This document shows positions 26,983-34,395 of a DNA stretch of 36,171 nt, piece by piece. The translations under genes and the position numbers were made by a program. The DNA is taken from NCBI GenBank assembly GCA_034439815.1, contig JAWXBD010000171.1, positions 1-36,171 of the forward strand, written 5' to 3'. The DNA comes from JAEUIT01 sp034439815 (GTDB taxonomy: Bacteria > Planctomycetota > Phycisphaerae > Phycisphaerales > SM1A02). The notes beneath the pieces are model-generated. The model did no database searches. It was not told where the DNA came from and saw nothing but the letters and a program-made list of their open reading frames with translations. Within the stretch, counting starts at the first letter, position 1; the number at the start of each line of letters is the position of its first letter.

Positions 26983-28527
26983 TTGGCGCACGTTTCATCG
27001 AATCAGCCGGCCCCGGAGCCGGTTCGCGGCATGGGCAGATCGTTCGGCCGCGGCGCCGCCTTCCTTTCGATGGGCGCCATCGCATCGCGCTTCACGGGGG
27101 TCTTTTCGCAGGTCGTCCTCGGAGCGATCCTCACAAAGGAACAGTTCGGTGTCTTTGGCGTTGCACTGGGCGTCATGACGGTGACGGGCAGCCTGCGCGG
27201 CGGCGTCGTGCATCAGTATCTGCAGACGCTCTCGCCGGAGCGCTTCGAGAAGGAGGCGGGTGCGTACGTGCGCCTTGCGGCGTATGCGTGCGCGCTCGGT
27301 GCGATGGCGACGCTGATTGCGGCGATCGTCGTTCCGTATTGGCGACCGGAACCGGGACTGCGCGTCGTGCTGTTTGTCATGGCAGCGCACGCGCTCATGC
27401 CGTTCTTCAACAGTCCGCTGCGGGCCCGCATGCAGGTTGCCATGCGATTCGGCACCATGGCGACCGTCGACACGATCAACACGGCGCTGCGCACCGTCAT
27501 CGCGATTCTGCTCGCGCTCTTCGGCGCCGGTCCGGCTGCGCTGGCCATTCCGCTGCTTGCCGGCGCGATGTTCGAAGCAGTCGTCTTCAGCAGCATCTTG
27601 CGCCTGCCGATCTTCTCGATGGCGGCGCGCGGCGCCGGCGGCACGCGCGACGCGTTCCGTACGGTGCGCTGGACCCTGCTGCTGGCGATCGCGTCCACGA
27701 GCGTCTTTCAGGGCGACTATCTGGCGGGGAGCCTGTTCGCGTCGTCCACCGTCGTCGGCGTGTACTACTTTGCGTACGGACTGTGCAATCAGTCTGGCGC
27801 TCTCGCGGCCAGCATGCTGGGCGAAGTCGTCGGCCCCGTGATCGCCCAGCTGCGCCACGATCCGCAGCGTCGCGCTGCCGCGGCGCTGCGCATTGCGCGG
27901 GGGATCGGCATTCTGCTGCCCGGTCTCGTGTTCGCGATCCCGGTGATCTTCCCGGAACTCGACCACCTGATCTGGAAGGGCGGATGGCAGGATGCTGCAA
28001 CGACAAGTTTCCTGCTCTCGGCGCAGGTCACGTTGCTGCTCACGACAACGCTCCTGTACGCGACGCGGCATGGGCAAGGGGATTTCCGATCGCCTGCGAT
28101 CTTCGAATGCATGCGCGGTGCGGCGGTTCTCATCGGTGCCGGTCTTGGCGCATGGCTCTCGCCGACGCCGGAAGGAATCGCGCTCGGCGCACTTGGCATC
28201 GGCGGAACGACGAGCCTCGCCGTCGGAGCGTGGATCATCCGCTCGATGGGTGTCAGCGCAGCCACGGCTGTGCGTGTCATGCTCGGCGGACCGCTCGCGG
28301 GGTTCGCGCTGGCGGTCGGCCTGCGATACGGTCTTGATCAGATCCAGGGCTGGTCAGGGGCCGACGACGAGCACCGATGGCGGTGGGGCATAGAGGTCAT
28401 TGTCGAGGGCATCGCATACGTGGCCCTCTATCTGCTCGCGGTCCGCGTGTTCTTTCACCGCGCACTCAAGGACATGCTCAGCGTCGCTCCCGCGCGGATC
28501 TCAAAGCCGCTGCGATTTCTTGCCTAA
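26983..28527 (+). CDS. Wzx-like polysaccharide flippase (MOP superfamily)
   Basis: A 514-residue polytopic membrane protein with about twelve to fourteen hydrophobic spans. It starts after a short polar segment with GAAFLSMGAIASRFTGVFSQVVLGAILTKEQFGVFGVALGV, typical of the polysaccharide-transport (PST) family, and keeps the pattern of paired spans to the end. The TTG at 26983 has AGGGG 6 nt upstream and is taken as start; ATG 27031 is the alternative. It would flip undecaprenyl-linked repeat units across the inner membrane. It lies 23 nt after rho, but the product belongs with the polysaccharide locus. It converges on the GT11-like gene. Confidence 0.88.
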   Translation: MAHVSSNQPAPEPVRGMGRSFGRGAAFLSMGAIASRFTGVFSQVVLGAILTKEQFGVFGVALGVMTVTGSLRGGVVHQYLQTLSPERFEKEAGAYVRLAAYACALGAMATLIAAIVVPYWRPEPGLRVVLFVMAAHALMPFFNSPLRARMQVAMRFGTMATVDTINTALRTVIAILLALFGAGPAALAIPLLAGAMFEAVVFSSILRLPIFSMAARGAGGTRDAFRTVRWTLLLAIASTSVFQGDYLAGSLFASSTVVGVYYFAYGLCNQSGALAASMLGEVVGPVIAQLRHDPQRRAAAALRIARGIGILLPGLVFAIPVIFPELDHLIWKGGWQDAATTSFLLSAQVTLLLTTTLLYATRHGQGDFRSPAIFECMRGAAVLIGAGLGAWLSPTPEGIALGALGIGGTTSLAVGAWIIRSMGVSAATAVRVMLGGPLAGFALAVGLRYGLDQIQGWSGADDEHRWRWGIEVIVEGIAYVALYLLAVRVFFHRALKDMLSVAPARISKPLRFLA

Positions 28528-28548
28528 CGGGTGGGGGCTGACCACCGC

Positions 28549-29574
28549 TCAGAAGATGGCGAGCGAGCACTCGGGATCGGTCGCGGCGCCGATCAACGAA
28601 TCGTGCAGCACGTGCTCCGGCACCGGCGTTCGGTTCGCAAGCAGCGGCAGGTACGGCTTTGATCCGAGAAACGCTGCCCAGGCAGCAAACGTGCTCGGCG
28701 GACCAACGACGAGATCGCAACTCGCCAGCGCTGCGATGCTCTCGACGAAATGACCGCCCATCTCCTGCGAGCCGCTCGCTATGCGGATGTCGAGTCCTTC
28801 AAAGTCCGCCGTCATGATCGGCTCGTCGCTCGTCAAGAGGAACGCCACGCGGCGGTCGGGATACATCGTGCGGATGACCCGCAGCTTCTCCGCGAGTACC
28901 GCGGGCGGAATGTAGAACCGGCCGTTGCGATACACGCGATAGTCGGTCTGACGGCTGAGAACGCCGACGATCATGTCGTGTGACGCCCGCATGGCGTTCG
29001 GAAGAACGAGGCCTGGCGCGGCGAGCGGGCGGCGGATCATGAGATGCTCGCGCACCGCAGCAGCATGCTTCGCGAGCAGCGGCCACGAACCGATTCGCAT
29101 CCCCGCCAGCCACGCGCCGCGATTGGCGGCGCAGAGTTCATTGAACGCAGGGCTCGCGAGATCGAGTCCTTCCGACCCGGTCTCGACGCGGACGATCGGC
29201 CGTTTGCCGGTTCGATCCCCGGCGCGCCGGACGATCGCCTGCAGGACGTAACCGAGCGCGCGGCGGGAAACAGGCTCGGGCACGCTCGTCACGATGCGTG
29301 CGACGAGGTCGAGCCGGGAGGGCCGTGGGGGATAGACGCCGGCGGGGGAACGGTCGTAGCCCTCGAGCAGCCGCATGTATGGCCAAGCTGCAAGATTGAT
29401 GAGCTCGGCGTGCGGACTGTGCTCTTCGGCCCACGCGATGAGATGGGCGAATCGGAGCATCTGATTGCCGAAACGACCGCCACCGCCGAAGAAAATGAGA
29501 ACCGTTTTGCCGGCGGAGCCTGCCATCGTCGGAAGTGTACGGAGCTCAGATGGCACTGCTGGCATCGTCGGCAT
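28549..29574 (-). CDS. GT11-like glycosyltransferase (fucosyltransferase type)
   Basis: About 341 residues. After a short N-terminus come TVLIFFGGGGRFGNQMLRFAHL, matching the GGLGNQ-F opening of alpha-1,2-fucosyltransferases (GT11), then HDMIVGVLSRQTDYRVYRNGRFYI in the place of the HxRRGDY motif. Here the key Arg and the Asp-Tyr are kept but His and the second Arg are not. The C-terminal Rossmann half shows VAFLLTSDEPI, FVESIAALASCDLVVGPPSTFAAWAAFLGSKPYLPL, with the usual PSTF..WAA donor region. GDP-fucose from gmd/fcl is the likely donor, by inference. ATG 29574 (9 nt after the upstream stop) was used; ATG 29526 just before the conserved part is an alternative. Confidence 0.75.
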   Translation of the reverse strand: MPTMPAVPSELRTLPTMAGSAGKTVLIFFGGGGRFGNQMLRFAHLIAWAEEHSPHAELINLAAWPYMRLLEGYDRSPAGVYPPRPSRLDLVARIVTSVPEPVSRRALGYVLQAIVRRAGDRTGKRPIVRVETGSEGLDLASPAFNELCAANRGAWLAGMRIGSWPLLAKHAAAVREHLMIRRPLAAPGLVLPNAMRASHDMIVGVLSRQTDYRVYRNGRFYIPPAVLAEKLRVIRTMYPDRRVAFLLTSDEPIMTADFEGLDIRIASGSQEMGGHFVESIAALASCDLVVGPPSTFAAWAAFLGSKPYLPLLANRTPVPEHVLHDSLIGAATDPECSLAIF

Positions 29575-29583
29575 CGGATCAGT

Positions 29584-30528
29584 TCAGTCTTCGAGCCAGC
29601 CGCTCGCTGCGAGCTGCGCGTCGATCGCCTCAGCCATGGCCGCATGGCCGGCGCGCGACGGATGGATGACATCGGCCATCACAGCGGAACCGTCCAGTCT
29701 CTTCCGCTCGATCAAGGACGGCCCGAGTTCCCACACGGGACAATCGTGGCGCGTCAGAGCAGCCCGGAGTCGGTCATGCGCGGGACGCGGCGCAGAGGCC
29801 GCCTGCTCATCGCGATCCCAACAGAGCGCGTACGCCACGTGGGGCACGGTGGTCACGAGTCGCTGATGCAGCGACTCCAGCGCGGCCAGCGACTGCTGCG
29901 CGAGCGCTTCGTCACCTTCGTCGCGCTTCGCGGGCAGCGTCCCGGGGAAGAGTCGCGGCCACACCAGTGACGCGACCTCCGTCCATGCGCACCACGGTGG
30001 CGAGGAGGGGCCGCCCGCACCCGTACTGTTTGGATCAGGCACGTCCACCAAGTCGTGCGAGGAGAGCACCACGATCGCAATGTCGGCGTCGAAGATGCCA
30101 AATCGCTCGATGAAGCCAAGCTGATTGGGAGGCCCCCAGCTGTTGGCTGAGGCGTTGATCACCAGGACGGGCCGGTTCAGCCGTTTCGCGAGCCGCGTCT
30201 CGAGGACTGCCGCCGCGGTTTCCGATTGATCGACATTGGATCCGCCGTTCGTCACGCTGTCGCCCACTATGAGGATCCGGAGTTCGCGCGGCTCCGACTT
30301 CGTCGCGGGGAACTCCCGGCCGCGGAGGCCCAGGCTGTTGGTCTCGATCTGCCGTCCAAACCGGCGGACGCTTTGGTTCGGCTGCATCCGGTACTCGAAC
30401 GCAGGCTGACGTTCATACAGAATCGGCGTCCCGAATCCCCAGCCCGCACGCAAGGCCCCCTCGCCGATCCCGACGGCGAGTGCCGCGAGCAGGAAAGCGA
30501 AGAGGATTCGGCGGCGGGTGCGACGCAT
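29584..30528 (-). CDS. Membrane-anchored SGNH/GDSL-family hydrolase
   Basis: A 314-residue protein starting with RRTRRR and one transmembrane segment or uncleaved signal (ILFAFLLAALAVGIGEGAL), so the catalytic domain should face the periplasm. It has RILIVGDSVTNGG (block I, nucleophile Ser), NASANSWGP (block III Asn region), and DVIHPSRAGHAAMAEAI (block V, Asp and His of the triad). Such proteins deacetylate or acylate sugars in polysaccharide loci. The ATG at 30528 directly precedes the basic segment. It precedes the GT11-like gene by 9 nt, forming a two-gene unit. Whether it removes the acetyl group placed by the WcaF-like enzyme is unknown. Confidence 0.85.
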   Translation of the reverse strand: MRRTRRRILFAFLLAALAVGIGEGALRAGWGFGTPILYERQPAFEYRMQPNQSVRRFGRQIETNSLGLRGREFPATKSEPRELRILIVGDSVTNGGSNVDQSETAAAVLETRLAKRLNRPVLVINASANSWGPPNQLGFIERFGIFDADIAIVVLSSHDLVDVPDPNSTGAGGPSSPPWCAWTEVASLVWPRLFPGTLPAKRDEGDEALAQQSLAALESLHQRLVTTVPHVAYALCWDRDEQAASAPRPAHDRLRAALTRHDCPVWELGPSLIERKRLDGSAVMADVIHPSRAGHAAMAEAIDAQLAASGWLED

Positions 30529-30734
30529 CGGGCGGTCGAGCGGAGTTCAGGAAGGCTGGTTCAGGGATTTTCGACCATCGGAGGCACACGGCCGAAGTAT
30601 GCTTGCGTACAGAACATGGGCCGCTGCGGTTTGACCGTGACGTCCCAGACCACCTTCCCTGCCGACTGACGCTCGTTGCCCCCACACATGTCTTGGGCGT
30701 CGGTGCGGTGTTTCCGAAAGTGGATCGATGCAGT

Positions 30735-30752
30735 CCCGGCCGCTCGGCCGGG
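30735..30752 (+). promoter_or_regulatory. Hairpin just upstream of the pseudopilin ribosome binding site
   Basis: A perfect 7-bp stem (CCCGGCC with GGCCGGG) and GCTC tetraloop end 6 nt before the GGAGGT ribosome binding site at 30759-30764. It may affect translation initiation or transcription stability; no riboswitch class matches. The rest of the 240-nt gap back to 30529 has no other feature I can call. Confidence 0.4.
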
Positions 30753-30768
30753 CATTACGGAGGTCCTT

Positions 30769-31671
30769 GTGGCCCAGTCGTTTTCGCGTCAGCTGCATGC
30801 TGGCAGGTTTCACCGCTCGGGACCTCGTCGCCTGCGGGGTATGTCGCTCATCGAGATCCTGACTGTCATCGGCGTCATCGCTGTCCTGATCGCGATCCTG
30901 CTTCCTGGTCTCAACATGGTGCGCAAGAACGCGCAGATGGCGAAGAGCCAGAGCAACCTGCGTCAGATCGCGACCTTCATGACGTCGTACGCCCAGGCGA
31001 ATCGCGAAACCATCGTGCCGGCGGCGTTCGACTATTCCGCGCAGGCCAATGATCCGCGGGTGAAGGTCCGGCGGGAGTCGCCTCCCGGCATTGCTCCACC
31101 GCTCGGGGACGAATTGGTCGGAACATGGTCCGATATCTTGTGGACGGAGAACAAGCTCGGCCCGATCCTTGTCAACACCGGACCAGTGGCCGGCTACGAC
31201 TACGCCTTCGATTCGCCTGACCGTGCCTTTTACGACAACGAGCCGGACTATGACGACAACGTCATGCGGTCCGCCGTCCGGATGAAGCGGAGCGCCGAGG
31301 GCACGGCCGCTCTCCCGTTCGGCACCGGCACCGAGATCAACGAGATTGGCCACCCAGGCTACTTCGCCTGCAACGAGTTCTTCGACATTCGCGCGCCGGG
31401 GTCGAAATGGTGGGTCACCGGTGAGATCAAGCGCCCATCGCTCTCGGTCTATCTCGTCGACAGTTATGCCGGGGAGATCACGGAGACGGTCGGTCTCAGC
31501 GACGCCACGCTCCAGTTGGAGCACGTCGACTACCGCTACCCGGGTGACATGACCCTGATGCTCTTTCTCGACGGTCATGTCGGGTTGGAGTCCGAGTGGA
31601 AGACGCTGCGGGACCTGGAAGCGAGTCGCCAGATCCGGTTTCGCGATCTCCACCTCCAGAACCCGTTCTGA
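30769..31671 (+). CDS. Type II secretion/type IV pseudopilin-like protein
   Basis: A 300-residue protein. The GTG at 30769 has GGAGGT 4 nt upstream and yields a 24-residue basic leader ending in RRLRG, followed by MSLIEILTVIGVIAVLIAILLPGL, a class III prepilin signal with cleavage after Gly24, Glu at mature position 5 and the hydrophobic alpha helix. An ATG at 30841 would remove the leader and is rejected. A coil (VRKNAQMAKSQSNLRQIATFM) follows, and the C-terminus has a YPGDMTLMLFLDGHVG motif like that of the abundant planctomycete DG-motif pilins (H-X9-DG-like). A terminator follows at 31758. The role, surface pilin or secretion component, is not determinable here. Confidence 0.88.
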   Translation: MAQSFSRQLHAGRFHRSGPRRLRGMSLIEILTVIGVIAVLIAILLPGLNMVRKNAQMAKSQSNLRQIATFMTSYAQANRETIVPAAFDYSAQANDPRVKVRRESPPGIAPPLGDELVGTWSDILWTENKLGPILVNTGPVAGYDYAFDSPDRAFYDNEPDYDDNVMRSAVRMKRSAEGTAALPFGTGTEINEIGHPGYFACNEFFDIRAPGSKWWVTGEIKRPSLSVYLVDSYAGEITETVGLSDATLQLEHVDYRYPGDMTLMLFLDGHVGLESEWKTLRDLEASRQIRFRDLHLQNPF

Positions 31672-31719
31672 AGCCGGTCTGTGTTGATCGGTTGGGGGTG
31701 CCGGGCATCGTCTCCGCCC

Positions 31720-31747
31720 TTGCCATCCGTCTGGCCTTCGCTACACT
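31720..31747 (+). promoter_or_regulatory. Candidate sigma-70 promoter upstream of tRNA-Thr/tuf
   Basis: TTGCCA (31720-31725) and TACACT (31742-31747) are separated by 16 nt. It lies just ahead of the terminator at 31758, so it could only drive the tRNA-Thr/tuf unit if the terminator is passed; the match may be chance. Confidence 0.3.
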
Positions 31748-31757
31748 GTTTGCTCTA

Positions 31758-31783
31758 CCGTCCCGCGAGGGGCGGTTTTTCTT
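31758..31783 (+). terminator. Rho-independent terminator of the pseudopilin gene
   Basis: A 7-bp stem CCGTCCC (31758-31764)/GGGGCGG (31769-31775), with one G-U pair and a GCGA tetraloop, is followed by TTTTTCTT. It is 86 nt downstream of the stop at 31671 and separates the pseudopilin gene from tRNA-Thr. Confidence 0.88.
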
Positions 31784-31787
31784 CGGT

Positions 31788-31852
31788 CCAGTCTTGGTTG
31801 CCAGTCTTGGTTGCCAGTCTTGATTGCCAGCCTTGATTGCCAGCCTTGATTC
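31788..31852. repeat. Five-copy 13-bp tandem array
   Basis: Units CCAGTCTTGGTTG (twice), CCAGTCTTGATTG, CCAGCCTTGATTG and CCAGCCTTGATTC run head to tail from 31788. They differ at three positions in a graded order, indicating stepwise tandem expansion. The array sits between a terminator and tRNA-Thr, followed by a near-perfect palindrome, CAGTTGGGTACCCAGCTG (31854-31871). Confidence 0.9.
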
Positions 31853-31888
31853 TCAGTTGGGTACCCAGCTGGGATTTCATAGTCAGTC

Positions 31889-31960
31889 GCCGCCCTAGCT
31901 CAGTGGTAGAGCACACCCTTGGTAAGGGTGAGGTCGTGGGTTCAAGTCCCATGGGCGGCT
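31889..31960 (+). tRNA. tRNA-Thr(GGT)
   Basis: A complete cloverleaf: acceptor GCCGCCC/GGGCGGC, D-arm GCTC/GAGC, anticodon stem CACCC/GGGTG around loop TTGGTAA with anticodon GGT, T-arm GTGGG-TTCAAGT-CCCAT, discriminator T. The CCA end is not encoded. It lies 94 nt upstream of tuf, the classic tRNA-Thr-tuf arrangement. Confidence 0.97.
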
Positions 31961-32054
31961 TTCGCGGCGTCTCTGTGGACGCCGTCTCACGAACGGGACG
32001 GGGCCTTCAGCGCCGCCGCTCACATCGCACGCGAATTAAGTCGGAGACATAGCT

Positions 32055-33266
32055 ATGGCGAAGGAAACATTCGTCCGCAAGAAGCCCCACGTGAACGTGG
32101 GCACCATCGGCCACGTCGATCACGGCAAGACCACGCTCACCGCGGCAATCACAGCCGTTCAGGCGGCCAAAGGCTTCAGCAAGCACGTCAGCTACGACGA
32201 TGTTGCGAAGGCCTCGGCTTCTGAAGGTCGTCGAGACCCGACGAAGATCGTCACCATCGCCACCAGTCACGTCGAGTACGAGACGGCCAACCGTCACTAC
32301 GCGCACGTCGACTGCCCGGGCCACGCCGACTATGTCAAGAACATGATCACCGGCGCGGCTCAGATGGACGGCGGCATCCTCGTCGTCTCGGCAGCTGACG
32401 GTCCCATGCCCCAGACGCGCGAGCACATCCTGCTCGCCCGTCAGGTCGGTGTGCCGAAGATCGTCGTCTTCCTGAACAAGGTCGACCTCGTTGACGATGC
32501 TGAGCTTCTCGATCTCATCGAGCTCGAGGTGCGCGAGCTCCTCAACAAGTACGACTTCCCCGGCGACACCACTCCGATCATTCGTGGCGCGGCGTTCCCC
32601 GCCCTCACGAACCCGAAGGACCCGGAGAAGAGCAAGTGCATCGCCGAACTCATGGACGCGCTCGACACGTTCGTGCCGGAGCCGGTCCGCGAGACCGACA
32701 AGCCGTTCCTCATGTCCGTGGAAGACGTCTTCTCGATCAAGGGCCGTGGCACAGTGTCCACGGGCCGTATCGAGCGTGGCATCGTCAAGGTCGGCGACGA
32801 AGTCGAAATCGTCGGCCTCCGTGCTGACACGAAGAAGACAGTCGTCACCGGCGTCGAAATGTTCCAGAAGACGCTCGATCACGGTCAGGCGGGCGACAAC
32901 GTCGGCTGCCTCCTTCGTGGCGTTGAAAAGAACGACATCGAGCGCGGTCAGGTCATCTGCAAGCCGGGGACCATCAAGCCGCACACGCAGTTTGAGGCTC
33001 AGGTCTACGTCCTCACGAAGGAAGAAGGCGGTCGTCACACGCCGTTCTTCTCCGGCTACAAGCCGCAGTTCTACTTCCGCACCACCGACGTCACCGGCAA
33101 GCTCGAGCTTCTCGGCGGCGCCGAGATGTGCATGCCTGGCGACAACGTCGCGGTCCGAGTCGACCTCGAAGAGAAGCCGGTTGCGATGGAAGAGGGCGTC
33201 CGTTTCGCCGTCCGTGAAGGCGGTCGAACGGTCGGTTCAGGCGTCGTGACCAAGATCACTAAGTAA
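32055..33266 (+). CDS. tuf: Elongation factor Tu
   Basis: A 403-residue GTPase that delivers aminoacyl-tRNA to the ribosome. The ATG at 32055 has GGAG 8 nt upstream. G domain: GHVDHGKTT (P-loop, residues 19-27), DCPGHADYVKNMITGAAQMDGG (switch II), NKVD. Domains 2 and 3 follow with GRGTVSTGRIERG, GQAGDNVG and the C-terminal VREGGRTVGSGVVTKITK. Switch I is divergent: residues 63-69 read TKIVTIA where most bacteria have ARGITIN, so the usual Gly is lost while the Mg-contacting Thr is kept (T67). This resembles planctomycete EF-Tu as I remember it. It is about nine residues longer than the E. coli protein. Confidence 0.97.
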   Translation: MAKETFVRKKPHVNVGTIGHVDHGKTTLTAAITAVQAAKGFSKHVSYDDVAKASASEGRRDPTKIVTIATSHVEYETANRHYAHVDCPGHADYVKNMITGAAQMDGGILVVSAADGPMPQTREHILLARQVGVPKIVVFLNKVDLVDDAELLDLIELEVRELLNKYDFPGDTTPIIRGAAFPALTNPKDPEKSKCIAELMDALDTFVPEPVRETDKPFLMSVEDVFSIKGRGTVSTGRIERGIVKVGDEVEIVGLRADTKKTVVTGVEMFQKTLDHGQAGDNVGCLLRGVEKNDIERGQVICKPGTIKPHTQFEAQVYVLTKEEGGRHTPFFSGYKPQFYFRTTDVTGKLELLGGAEMCMPGDNVAVRVDLEEKPVAMEEGVRFAVREGGRTVGSGVVTKITK

Positions 33267-33313
33267 GAGATTACGAAGGAACGCTGGACCTCAGAGACAG
33301 ACTCAAGTGCGAA

Positions 33314-33346
33314 CGCCGGTGCCGGGGAATCCCCCCGGCACCGGCG
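33314..33346 (+). terminator. Strong hairpin after tuf without T-tract
   Basis: A perfect 14-bp stem (33314-33327 with 33333-33346) and a 5-nt AATCC loop lie 47 nt after the tuf stop, entirely of G-C and few A-T pairs. No T run follows on either strand. It may terminate weakly, stabilise the tuf mRNA 3-prime end or serve as a processing barrier before rpmG. Confidence 0.55.
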
Positions 33347-33431
33347 CCTCATGCGAAGCAACTTGCGGACATCGGTAGCGACGCCTTCGGCGGTGCGCTG
33401 CTCGTGACCGAGCGAAGGACAAGGCAGTCAA

Positions 33432-33611
33432 ATGGCCAAGAAGGCAACAGATCGCGAATACGTATGGCTGGTGTGCACCGAGACCGGTGACCAGAACTAC
33501 CGGACAAACATCCGGGTCAAGGGTGGCATCGCGGAGAAGGTGAAGGAGGGCTTCATGAAGTACTGCCCTCGCCTTCGCAAGCACACGCTGCACAAGATCA
33601 AGCGGAAGTGA
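33432..33611 (+). CDS. rpmG: 50S ribosomal protein L33
   Basis: A 59-residue basic protein: MAKKATDREYVWLVCTETG at the start, NYRTNIRVKGG in the middle, and FMKYCPRLRKHTLHKIKRK at the C-terminus, the L33 signature. The ATG at 33432 has AAGG about 7 nt upstream. In zinc-binding L33 both CxxC pairs are complete; here only the first cysteine of each pair survives (C15 of CTET and C45 of CPRL), so zinc binding is unlikely. It sits between the tuf hairpin and tRNA-Trp, as in many bacteria. It is shorter than 100 residues but unambiguous. Confidence 0.95.
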   Translation: MAKKATDREYVWLVCTETGDQNYRTNIRVKGGIAEKVKEGFMKYCPRLRKHTLHKIKRK

Positions 33612-33717
33612 GCCAGACTTTCTGGTCGCCCGGGAACGCCGCGCGCAGCCGCGAAGTGCACTCGCGTATGCAGCGTGTCGCGAGGGACGCACAGAGCCGT
33701 CACGGCTGACATCGGTA

Positions 33718-33790
33718 GCGCCAGTAGCTCAATTGGTAGAGCAGCGGATTCCAAATCCGCAGGTCGAGTGTTCGATTCACTCCTGGCGCG
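33718..33790 (+). tRNA. tRNA-Trp(CCA)
   Basis: A complete cloverleaf: acceptor GCGCCAG/CTGGCGC, D-arm GCTC/GAGC, anticodon stem GCGGA/TCCGC around loop TTCCAAA with anticodon CCA, T-arm GAGTG-TTCGATT-CACTC, discriminator G, CCA not encoded. Its place between rpmG and secE is the conserved one. Confidence 0.97.
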
Positions 33791-33965
33791 TTCTCAAATC
33801 GAGTTTGGTTTTGATGGATGGACCATGACGCTGCAGGGACCGTAGCGCCGACGGCGGGCACTTGCAGCCGCGCGGCGCACGACAACCTGCGACTAGGATC
33901 GCGATCGTGAGCGGTCGCGAACGGCCCCCATGGGGGGCGATCAGTATCTGGAGCGCAGAATTTCT

Positions 33966-34379
33966 ATGGCCTCAGGCATCTACAAGAGCGGACAGGGCTA
34001 CTACACACGGATGGGGACGACCATCGGCGCAGGCCTGTTGTCCCTGCTGGGGCTGTGGTGGCTCTGGAAGTACGCGATTCAGATTCAGATCGAAGGCGTC
34101 AACGAGAACTACGTCGCCGCCGGCATCTGCCTTCTGGTAGGCGGCGTCATCACCGGGTTTCTCTACTACTTCGTCTTCAGCAAGCCCTCGACGGGCGACT
34201 TTCTCATCGCTACCGAAGGCGAGATGAAGAAGGTCAACTGGTCGACGCGCCGCGAGATCTTCGGTTCCACCGGAGTCGTGATCGGTGTGATGCTCGTGAT
34301 GACTTGCTTCATCTACGTCGTCGATCTCATCTTCGTCCAGCTGTTCACCTACATCGGCGTGCTTGAAACCGGCATGTGA
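33966..34379 (+). CDS. secE: Preprotein translocase subunit SecE
   Basis: A 137-residue membrane protein, part of SecYEG. Two N-terminal hydrophobic spans (IGAGLLSLLGLWWLW and YVAAGICLLVGGVITGFLYYFVF) precede the conserved cytoplasmic amphipathic helix GEMKKVNWSTRREIF and the final span STGVVIGVMLVMTCFIYVVDLIFVQLF. The E(M)KKV.W..R.E motif identifies the family. The ATG at 33966 begins MASGIYKSGQGYY; an ATG at 33930 would add 12 residues and has no better ribosome site (GGAG is 12 nt from 33966). It is followed by nusG after 16 nt, so the pair is an operon. Confidence 0.93.
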   Translation: MASGIYKSGQGYYTRMGTTIGAGLLSLLGLWWLWKYAIQIQIEGVNENYVAAGICLLVGGVITGFLYYFVFSKPSTGDFLIATEGEMKKVNWSTRREIFGSTGVVIGVMLVMTCFIYVVDLIFVQLFTYIGVLETGM

Positions 34380-34395
34380 CGACCCGCGCGCCTCC

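Noticed and set aside
30660..30768. A riboswitch ahead of the pseudopilin gene
   Set aside because: I compared it with the c-di-GMP class I core and other known classes; conserved cores are absent, leaving only the local hairpin.
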